From the NCBI GenBank assembly GCA_002390045.1, contig DGSB01000016.1:18190-53318 (forward strand): a DNA stretch of 35,129 nucleotides, in the 5' to 3' direction. The stretch comes from Fibrobacter sp. UBA4373 (GTDB lineage: Bacteria; Fibrobacterota; Fibrobacteria; Fibrobacterales; Fibrobacteraceae). A program made the position numbers and the translations under genes. The notes beneath the pieces are model-generated. The model made no database searches and was not told the DNA's origin. It saw only the letters and a list, made by a program, of their open reading frames with translations. Positions 28,888 to 35,129 of this stretch are shown here, in pieces (the stretch's first letter is position 1; every line of letters starts with the position of its first letter).

Positions 28888-30765
28888 ATGCAACGTTTGT
28901 TTAAATTGAAAAAGGCTCTCAAGGCGAGTTCGATGAATTCTTATGCGGAGTTCTTTCGCACGGGACGTACCGTTGCCAAAGAACGCGCCCTTTCGAATTC
29001 CGAAATTGAAATCCTTGAAAAAAATGGTAACCGCTGTTCGGATTGGTCCCTGGTGACCGTCGATACGCTTTTTACTCCGGATCGGATTTTTGGATCTTCG
29101 TTTTCGGGCAGGGTTCATTTGCCGGCGTTTTATGGAACGCTGCTCATGCCGGGAGACGTTTCGGCTCCGACGGGAATCTATTCCAGCTCCATTCACGACT
29201 GCTTGATCGAAAATTCGCTGATCCATCACGCCAGTTTGATGTCGAACATCTGGGTCGCTCAAGGTGCTGTCGTGCAGAACGTGGGATCTTTGGTGGCGAA
29301 TGGAAAAGCGCATTACCAGATTGCGGCTGAAATTTCGGTAGGCAATGAAATGGGTGGACGCCCGGTGCGCATTTTCCCGGACATTACGCCGGATCTTGTC
29401 AAAATGCAACTGTTCTCCAAAGTCGATGCGGAAACGGCAAAGAGCTTTGTTTCGCAGATGGATGCATGGCGTGACGAAGTGCTTGTTCCGTATGGGATCA
29501 TTGGGAAAAATGCAATCGTCTCGAATACGAATATTGTGCGGAACGCTTGGATTGGCGAACATGTGCGCATTGATGGCGCTGCAAAAATTCGGAATACGGT
29601 TGTGCTCGGCAGTTTGGAAGAACCCACTTACATTTATGACGGAGTGATTCTTGAAAACAGCTGCGTGCAGGAAGGCGTAAAAATCCATTCGACGGCGCTG
29701 GTCAAGGATTCCGTCTTGATGCGTCGTGCTAAAATCGGCAACAAGGCGATCGTGAATTCTTCGATCGTTTGTCCATGCGTGCATATCGATGAAGCGGAAG
29801 TGACCCACAGCTTTGTGGGACCTTTGACGCAGATGCATCACCATTCGTTGTTGATCGCCGCCCTTTGGCCGGAAGGCCATGGTAATTTGGGCTATGGTGC
29901 CAATGTGGGCTCCAATCATACGAGTCGTATGCCGGATCAAGAAATTATGCCGGGCCTTGGTATGTTCTTTGGGCTTGGTACGAATATCAAATTCCCGGCG
30001 AACTTTTCGGAATCTCCGTATACGGTGATTTCGACCGGGGTGACGACTTCACCGCAGCGTCTTAAATTCCCGTTCAGTCTGATTCTTCCGAATAATCCTC
30101 GATTGAACAGTGTGGATGCGAATTTGAACGAATTGCGCCCGGGTTGGTGCTATGGCAATAACGCTTATTCTGTGGCGCGCAATGCGTACAAGTATGCCAT
30201 TCGCGGCAAGGGATTTGTTTCTCCGGAAGAATCCCAGGTTTTAAGCGATAAAAATGCGACTCTCGTGCTAGATGCGTTACGCCGTTTGCAGGTCAATCCG
30301 ATTCAGGAAATTTATACGGAAAAGGACATCCCGGGACTCGGCAGTAATTATCTCAAGGAATCTTCCCGTCATCAGGCGGAGTTCATTTATAAAGGCTTCT
30401 TGGAACGTTATCTGCTGACAAAAATTTTTGCACTTGCAGAAGCGGACCATACGCTGTTGACGCTTAACCCGCATGATGTGCGTAAGAATTTTTCGGGCGA
30501 ACTTTTTAAAGAACTTTTGAAAGAAATTTCGTTGCCGGATTCGTTCAGCGATTTGCTGAAGCGTTTCCGCATTATCGAAAAACAGTGGTCGGAAGCGGTT
30601 GTTCATGGGACGGATAAAGACTTTGCGCGTGGCCGTAAAATCTTTGACGATTATGATGAATCGCATCCGATCGATCAGGCGTTCATTGACTTTGAAAAAG
30701 CCCGCTTTGAAGATATCCTTCGCCGCACAGCTGTCCTTTTGAAGGAACTGAAGGTAGAAGGCTGA
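28888..30765 (+). CDS. DUF4954 family protein with left-handed beta-helix region
   Basis: 625 residues. From about 95 to 330 there are hexapeptide-like repeats with regular Ile/Val and Asn/Gly spacing (SNIWVAQGAVVQNVGSLV; IIGKNAIVSNTNIVRNAWIG; YIYDGVILENSCVQEGVKIH; SALVKDSVLMRRAKIGNKAI), as in acyl- and nucleotidyl-transferase beta-helices. A conserved stretch HHHSLLIAALWPEGHGNLGYGANVG surrounds a possible active site. The C-terminal third is helical. This matches the DUF4954 family (Bacteroidota, spirochaetes, Fibrobacterota), whose activity is not established; sugar-nucleotide N-acyltransfer is a guess. The stop shares a base with the start of the M48-like gene. Confidence 0.82.
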   Translation: MQRLFKLKKALKASSMNSYAEFFRTGRTVAKERALSNSEIEILEKNGNRCSDWSLVTVDTLFTPDRIFGSSFSGRVHLPAFYGTLLMPGDVSAPTGIYSSSIHDCLIENSLIHHASLMSNIWVAQGAVVQNVGSLVANGKAHYQIAAEISVGNEMGGRPVRIFPDITPDLVKMQLFSKVDAETAKSFVSQMDAWRDEVLVPYGIIGKNAIVSNTNIVRNAWIGEHVRIDGAAKIRNTVVLGSLEEPTYIYDGVILENSCVQEGVKIHSTALVKDSVLMRRAKIGNKAIVNSSIVCPCVHIDEAEVTHSFVGPLTQMHHHSLLIAALWPEGHGNLGYGANVGSNHTSRMPDQEIMPGLGMFFGLGTNIKFPANFSESPYTVISTGVTTSPQRLKFPFSLILPNNPRLNSVDANLNELRPGWCYGNNAYSVARNAYKYAIRGKGFVSPEESQVLSDKNATLVLDALRRLQVNPIQEIYTEKDIPGLGSNYLKESSRHQAEFIYKGFLERYLLTKIFALAEADHTLLTLNPHDVRKNFSGELFKELLKEISLPDSFSDLLKRFRIIEKQWSEAVVHGTDKDFARGRKIFDDYDESHPIDQAFIDFEKARFEDILRRTAVLLKELKVEG

Positions 30766-31346
30766 TGTCTTTTGCGGAATGGATCCTGATCGCTGCGCTT
30801 TTCCTAGAATTGGCTTTGCGTCTTGCGCTTGAAATTCGGGAAGTGCGAATCGTGCATGGACGTTTTGACCGTTTTACCGTGTTCCGCGTTCTGCCTGTCG
30901 TGAATGATGTTTTCCCGGCGGAAGCCAATTTCACAAACGATCGCCAAGGTGCTTTTGTCTGCGCGCATGAAAAGGCGCATGCGGAATTGCACCATGGATT
31001 TGTTCGCCGTTCGTTGCAGTTTGGCTTTGCTCTTTTTTGTGCGTTGACGCTTGGTGCGGCGGGAGTCTATCTGCGTTTTAATCTGCTAGAACTCTTGCTT
31101 TTGTTCCATTTGATTTTTGCTGTGGCAAAAATCCTGTTCCATGTGGTCTGCTTTACCGAAGAATATGAAGCGGATTTTGTTGCTGCAAAGCGCGTGCAAC
31201 GCGGCGTGGCGACGCGCGCACTCGAATCCCTTTTGATCCAGGAATTCCCGAGGACCCCTCTGTTCGCTTATGTGTACAGGACGCATCCGACGGCTCGAAT
31301 GCGCCTAGACCGGATTTCTAGAACATGTAAGAAAAACCGGCGTTGA
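30765..31346 (+). CDS. Small M48-like membrane zinc metallopeptidase
   Basis: 193 residues. HEKAH (68-72) provides two zinc ligands and the catalytic glutamate, and EEYEAD (132-137) supplies the third ligand (Glu133) and a conserved Asp, as in HtpX/Ste24 enzymes. THPTARMRLDRI (173-184) is the M48 C-terminal signature. Hydrophobic segments at 3-22, 84-103 and 107-128 make it membrane-bound. It is small for the family. The TGATG overlap with the DUF4954 stop indicates translational coupling. Its last 29 bases overlap the end of the convergent outer-membrane protein gene. Confidence 0.82.
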   Translation: MSFAEWILIAALFLELALRLALEIREVRIVHGRFDRFTVFRVLPVVNDVFPAEANFTNDRQGAFVCAHEKAHAELHHGFVRRSLQFGFALFCALTLGAAGVYLRFNLLELLLLFHLIFAVAKILFHVVCFTEEYEADFVAAKRVQRGVATRALESLLIQEFPRTPLFAYVYRTHPTARMRLDRISRTCKKNRR

Positions 31347-32160
31347 CTTGCATGGTGGAGTAGTTTCGCTTGTTGTTGAAAATCTTGGTTTTCTTTGCAA
31401 AGTCGGTAAAAGCGCGGTAGAATCTTAAGTCCACGGCCATTTCGCGGGAAAGTTCGTAACCGACTCCGAGAGTAAGGCCCGCTTCGAGAGTCGCCGGGGT
31501 AATAATGTCCTTGCCTTCGTAACCGACAAATTCATAAGAGTCGCTGCTCGAAAGATTGACGCCGAGCTGTGGACCCACTTCGACAAAGAAATCTTCCAAA
31601 ATTTCGGTGCCTTCCGGAATATCGATGCGCACGAGCAACGGAACGTCGATTTCCCAGACGGAAATGTCGCCGGTGGTCGTGATTTTTTCCGAGGTGTATT
31701 CGTAAGAGTTCATGCGGTAGGCGATCGCCACTTCCGGGACGATATGCAGCATGCTCGAAAGGTTGATCGACATAATGCCACCAACGCTGAATTCAAATCC
31801 GGTATTCCAGCCCCAATTTTCGGCGTCTCCGCCGGCAAGCCAGTTTAGGCCGACGCTTGCTCTTGCGCCGAATGTGACAGGCGCTTTCCAGTTTTCGAGG
31901 CGGGCTTCGGATTCCGCACGACGGCGGGCATCTTCTTCGCGCGTGTCACGGGAAAACTCCTCTTCTTGAATCTGTTCTGCGGAACGGAAGTGGGTAATGC
32001 CATCTTCATCCACATAGGTGCGAGACACATCATCGTTTTCGAAGTCATCTTCGTCCGAATTTTCTTCGGAGTCGAATGTGTAGGACGACTGGGCAAAAAT
32101 GTTGGTAGGGAGAATGAGCGCAAGGCTCAAGAGGATAGATCCGGTTAAGAGCTTTTTCAT
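31318..32160 (-). CDS. Outer-membrane beta-barrel protein
   Basis: 280 residues from the ATG at 32160 (MKKLLTGSILLSLALILPTNIFAQ signal peptide, cleaved after Ala23); the frame is open upstream but lacks a signal. Residues 24-95 are acidic and charged (SEENSDEDDFENDD ... RREE-rich), a linker or periplasmic helix. The rest (about 96-280) alternates strands such as SVGLNWLAGGDAENW, LHIVPEVAIAYRM, FVEVGPQLGVNL and AGLTLGVGYELS, ending in VNAGFSYMF, with the C-terminal Phe recognised by the BAM machinery. It fits the PorT-like/OmpA-like eight-strand barrels. Its promoter sits so close to the ATG that the mRNA is nearly leaderless. Confidence 0.85.
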   Translation of the reverse strand: MKKLLTGSILLSLALILPTNIFAQSSYTFDSEENSDEDDFENDDVSRTYVDEDGITHFRSAEQIQEEEFSRDTREEDARRRAESEARLENWKAPVTFGARASVGLNWLAGGDAENWGWNTGFEFSVGGIMSINLSSMLHIVPEVAIAYRMNSYEYTSEKITTTGDISVWEIDVPLLVRIDIPEGTEILEDFFVEVGPQLGVNLSSSDSYEFVGYEGKDIITPATLEAGLTLGVGYELSREMAVDLRFYRAFTDFAKKTKIFNNKRNYSTMQVNAGFSYMF

Positions 32161-32169
32161 AGAGAGAAA

Positions 32170-32199
32170 AGTATAAAAGATTTTTTGGAAGATTTTCAA
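32170..32199 (-). promoter_or_regulatory. Promoter of the outer-membrane protein gene, nearly leaderless
   Basis: On the minus strand TTGAAA (32194-32199, five of six) and TATACT (32170-32175, five of six) are 18 bases apart. The -10 box ends nine bases before the ATG, so transcription would start two or three bases ahead of the start codon. Confidence 0.6.
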
Positions 32200-32260
32200 T
32201 TTGTTAAATTGGATGCCGTAAAAATGTGTAAAAAGCGATTTAAAATCGGAGTCTATCAAA

Positions 32261-34954
32261 ATGGCTAAATACGATCCGCAGCAGATTGAAACCAAGTGGC
32301 AGTCTTATTGGGATTCTAATAAGACTTTTAAAACCGGAACCGATATGTCCAAGCCGAAGTATTACTGCTTGGATATGTTCCCCTATCCTTCGGGAGCAGG
32401 CCTCCATGTGGGTCACCCGGAAGGTTACACCGCGACGGATATCATTTGCCGTTACAAGCGTAACCGCGGTTTTAACGTTCTCCACCCGATGGGTTGGGAC
32501 GCCTTTGGCCTTCCTGCGGAACAGTATGCGATCCAGACGGGAACGCACCCGGCAATTACGACCAAGAAGAACTGCGACAACTTCCGCCGTCAAATCAAGC
32601 GCCTTGGCCTTTCCTATGACTGGGACAAGGAAATCAACACGACGGATCCGAAATATTACAAGTGGACGCAGTGGATTTTTACCCGTCTTTACAATACGTG
32701 GTTCGATGAAGTGGAACAGAAGGGGCGTCCGATTTCGGAACTTCCGATTCCTGCCGATGTAAAGGCTCTCGGTGCAAGTGCCGTTCGTACATATCAGGAT
32801 TCCAAACGTCTCGCTTATTATGCCGACGCTCAGGTCTGGTGGTGCAAGCATTGCAAGATCGTCTGCGCAAACGAAGAAGTCCTTGCCGATGGCTCTCACG
32901 AAAAGTGCGGCAAGAAGGAAGTCGAACGCCGTAATTTGAAGCAGTGGCTCATGCGCATTCCGCTTTACGCAGAACGCCTGCTCAAGGGTCTTGACGGTTT
33001 GGATTGGCCGCAGGGCGTGAAGGATATGCAGAAGAACTGGATCGGCAAGAGCCAGGGCGCCGAAGTGGACTTTGCCATTGCAGACAAGGACGGCAAGCCG
33101 ACTGAAAAGCATCTCCGCGTTTACACGACCCGTTGCGATACGCTCTTTGGCGCCACCTACATGGTGATTGCTCCGGAACACGAAATGGTGAACGAACTCA
33201 CGACCGCCGAAAACAAGGAAGCGGTCGCCGCTTACGTTCATGCCGCCGCTCTCAAGAGCGATATGGACCGCACGGAACTCGCCAAGGAAAAGACCGGTGT
33301 GTTCTCCGGTTCTTACGCAGTGAACCCGCTCACCGGCACAAAGATCCCTATCTGGATTGCGGACTATGTTCTTACGGGTTACGGCACGGGTGCCATCATG
33401 GCGGTCCCGGCTCACGATACGCGTGACTTCGACTTTGCCAAGAAGTTTAACCTTCCGATTATCTGCATTATGGAACCGGATGCTTCTTGCCCGGCAGAAA
33501 CGAAGGAACTCGTTCTCAAGGGAGAAGCTTGCTGGCCGGCAGATGGCAAGTACATTCACAGCTCGAACGAAACGCTTTCCTTGAACGGCCTTTCCAAGAA
33601 GGAAGGCATCAAGAAAATGATCGAATGGCTCGAAGCAAACAAGATCGGCAAGGCTACGGTCAATTACAAGATTCGTGACTGGCTGTTCAGCCGTCAACGT
33701 TACTGGGGCGAACCGTTCCCGATCATCCACTGGGAAGATGGCGAAATTTCGACTGTCGACGACAAGGATCTTCCGGTGCTCCTTCCGGAAGTCGAAAACT
33801 TTAAGCCGGGCGACGGCGGACAGTCTCCGCTTGCAGGTGCAACGGAATGGCTGAACGTGGTGGACAAGAACGGCCGCAAGGGTATTCGTGAAACGAATAC
33901 GATGCCGCAGTGGGCGGGATCTTGCTGGTACTATCTCCGCTATATCGATGCGTGCAACGGTGACGCATTTGTGGGGAAAGAACTTGAAAAGTACTGGATG
34001 CCGGTAGACCTTTATATCGGCGGTGCAGAACATGCGGTGCTTCACCTGTTGTACAGCCGTTTCTGGCACAAGGTTCTTTTTGACCTCGGACTGGTTTCGA
34101 CGGATGAACCGTTCCACAAGCTTTATAACCAGGGCATGATCCTTGCCTACGCTTATGAAGACGCTGCGGGCTCGAAGGTCCCTGTGGACCAGGTGGAAAG
34201 CAAGGACGGCAAGTTCTTCGAAAAAGGCACGGGCAAGGAACTTCACCAGATTGTTGCCAAGATGAGTAAGTCTTTGAAGAACGTGGTGAATCCGGATGAC
34301 GTCGTTCAAAAGTACGGTGCTGATTCGCTCCGTCTTTATGAAATGTTCATGGGACCTCTCGATGCAGTAAAGCCGTGGCAGACTCAGGGTATTGAAGGTA
34401 TGTTCCGCTTCCTTTCCCGCGCTTACCGTGCTGTTATCGGTGAAGAAGAATCGGTGACGTACACGGATTCTCCGCTGCCGGAAGATCTCTCGAAGGTCAT
34501 GCACCAGAGCATTATCAAGGTTACGGATGCGATCGAAAAGTTGAGCTTCAACACGGCTATCAGCCAGCTCATGATTTTCAACAATGAACTGACGAAGTCG
34601 ACGACCCGCTATCGTGAAGCTTGTGAAGTTTTTGCCCAGCTGCTCCAACCGTTTGCTCCGCACCTCGCCGAAGAAATGTGGGAAAAGCTCGGTCACAAGG
34701 GAAGTCTCGCCTACGTCGCATGGCCGTCTGCTGATGAATCCAAGGCTGTGGATTCGACGGTGGAAGTCGTGTTCCAGGTGAACGGAAAGCTCCGCGCCAA
34801 GGTTTCGATGCCGAAGGATGCCGGCAAGGATCAGATGATTGAACTTGCCAAGCAGAACGAACGCATCCAGGCTTACCTCGCCGATGTGACGATCGTGAAG
34901 ACGATTGCCGTTCCGGGTAAGCTCGTGAACTTTGTCGTGAAACCGGGTAAGTAA
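32261..34954 (+). CDS. leuS: Leucyl-tRNA synthetase
   Basis: 897 residues. The class I HIGH motif appears as HVGHPEGYTATD (about 49-60) after MFPYPSGAGL, and KMSKS as AKMSKSLKNVVNPDD. The CP1 editing domain is present (TTRCDTLFGATYMVIAPEH and the GTGAIMAVPAHDTRDFDF stretch with its conserved Asp), as is the leucine-specific domain, and WAGSCWYYLRY is typical. It charges tRNA-Leu and hydrolyses misacylated products. GGAG lies nine bases before the ATG. Strongly biased codons suggest high expression. The downstream GlgE-like gene starts 23 bases after the stop. Confidence 0.97.
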   Translation: MAKYDPQQIETKWQSYWDSNKTFKTGTDMSKPKYYCLDMFPYPSGAGLHVGHPEGYTATDIICRYKRNRGFNVLHPMGWDAFGLPAEQYAIQTGTHPAITTKKNCDNFRRQIKRLGLSYDWDKEINTTDPKYYKWTQWIFTRLYNTWFDEVEQKGRPISELPIPADVKALGASAVRTYQDSKRLAYYADAQVWWCKHCKIVCANEEVLADGSHEKCGKKEVERRNLKQWLMRIPLYAERLLKGLDGLDWPQGVKDMQKNWIGKSQGAEVDFAIADKDGKPTEKHLRVYTTRCDTLFGATYMVIAPEHEMVNELTTAENKEAVAAYVHAAALKSDMDRTELAKEKTGVFSGSYAVNPLTGTKIPIWIADYVLTGYGTGAIMAVPAHDTRDFDFAKKFNLPIICIMEPDASCPAETKELVLKGEACWPADGKYIHSSNETLSLNGLSKKEGIKKMIEWLEANKIGKATVNYKIRDWLFSRQRYWGEPFPIIHWEDGEISTVDDKDLPVLLPEVENFKPGDGGQSPLAGATEWLNVVDKNGRKGIRETNTMPQWAGSCWYYLRYIDACNGDAFVGKELEKYWMPVDLYIGGAEHAVLHLLYSRFWHKVLFDLGLVSTDEPFHKLYNQGMILAYAYEDAAGSKVPVDQVESKDGKFFEKGTGKELHQIVAKMSKSLKNVVNPDDVVQKYGADSLRLYEMFMGPLDAVKPWQTQGIEGMFRFLSRAYRAVIGEEESVTYTDSPLPEDLSKVMHQSIIKVTDAIEKLSFNTAISQLMIFNNELTKSTTRYREACEVFAQLLQPFAPHLAEEMWEKLGHKGSLAYVAWPSADESKAVDSTVEVVFQVNGKLRAKVSMPKDAGKDQMIELAKQNERIQAYLADVTIVKTIAVPGKLVNFVVKPGK

Positions 34955-34977
34955 TCCTTGCAAGGAAGGTTTTAATT

Positions 34978-35129
34978 ATGGCTGAAATTCCTTCGAGAAA
35001 AGACAATCTCGTTATCGAAAACATTCAACCATCCGTGGATGCGGGCCGCTTTGCGTTAAAGCGTGAACCGGGCGACACGGTGAAGATTACGGCGGACATT
35101 TTCCGTCATAGTCATGAAAAGTACGATGC
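34978..35129 (+). CDS. glgE: GlgE-like maltosyltransferase, N-terminal fragment (runs off the window)
   Basis: 50 codons are visible. LVIENIQPSVDAGRFALKREPGDTVKITADIFRHSHEKYDA matches the opening of the N-terminal sandwich domain (DUF3416) of alpha-1,4-glucan:maltose-1-phosphate maltosyltransferases, including the P-x-V-D-x-G-R-F and D-x-F-x-x-(G/S)-H patterns. GlgE elongates alpha-glucan from maltose-1-phosphate. A good ribosome site, AAGGAAGG, precedes the ATG. Catalytic GH13 residues are outside the window, so another DUF3416-containing alpha-amylase remains possible. Confidence 0.7.
   Translation, partial: MAEIPSRKDNLVIENIQPSVDAGRFALKREPGDTVKITADIFRHSHEKYD

Noticed and set aside
32240..34963. 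A 907-codon open frame antisense to leuS
   Set aside because: It mirrors the leuS codons exactly and shows no domain; long antisense frames are a by-product of strong codon bias. leuS itself is unambiguous.
1..35129. CRISPR arrays, tRNA or rRNA genes, insertion sequences, prophage
   Set aside because: No regular direct repeats, tRNA cloverleafs, transposase or phage-like genes were seen by eye; a covariance-model tRNA search was not possible here.

Overview
The window looks like a chromosomal segment of a member of Fibrobacterota, most likely Fibrobacter or a close gut relative. The main indications are a TIGR02147-type protein (a paralogous family named from Fibrobacter succinogenes), secreted GH43 and GH30 hemicellulases that both carry CBM6 modules, an arginine/lysine-rich C-terminal tail on the GH30 enzyme like the basic terminal domains described for F. 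succinogenes xylanases, and a fermentative gene set (carboxyltransferase, formate/nitrite-type channel). No tRNA, rRNA, insertion sequence, phage or CRISPR was seen. Genes are tightly packed, and the longest stretch without a gene is under 200 bases.

Layout. 1-2398 (minus): a chaperedoxin-like protein, an M16 zinc protease and the start of a lipoprotein gene, in one operon. 2428-5594 (plus): a zinc-ribbon protein, two look-alike membrane-anchored beta-sandwich proteins and an AI-2E family exporter. 5712-8089: HU, a 54-residue lipoprotein and a carboxyltransferase subunit resembling OadA. 8225-10819: a TIGR02147 protein translationally coupled to a lipoprotein, then a short FNT channel. 10957-15147: a GH43-GH30 xylan-degrading pair. 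15321-19063 (minus): RNase G/E, then an operon of an 89-residue protein, an M23 family protein and a HAD phosphatase. 19128-22242: a 48-residue membrane protein with dnaN, converging on an OLD-family ATPase/TOPRIM protein. 22329-26264: a membrane HD-GYP protein converging on the KtrA/KtrB potassium system. 26299-28826: a BASS-family transporter converging on a GT4 glycosyltransferase and a degenerate GGDEF-like protein. 28888-32160: a DUF4954 protein and an M48-like peptidase, converging on an outer-membrane barrel. 32261-35129: leuS and the start of a GlgE-like gene.

How the genes relate. The secreted hemicellulases attack substituted xylan. The carboxyltransferase and FNT channel fit the fermentative metabolism that follows. 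The most notable regulatory signal is an inverted repeat with arms close to AAAAAGTCC. It lies over the -35 box of the TIGR02147-lipoprotein operon, and a close variant lies upstream of the GH43-GH30 operon. This suggests a shared operator linking a little-studied Fibrobacter regulator-like family with polysaccharide degradation. A second theme is -10 elements placed 6-13 bases before a start codon that lacks a Shine-Dalgarno sequence, which suggests leaderless or near-leaderless mRNAs. Several divergent gene pairs also have extremely compact promoter regions.
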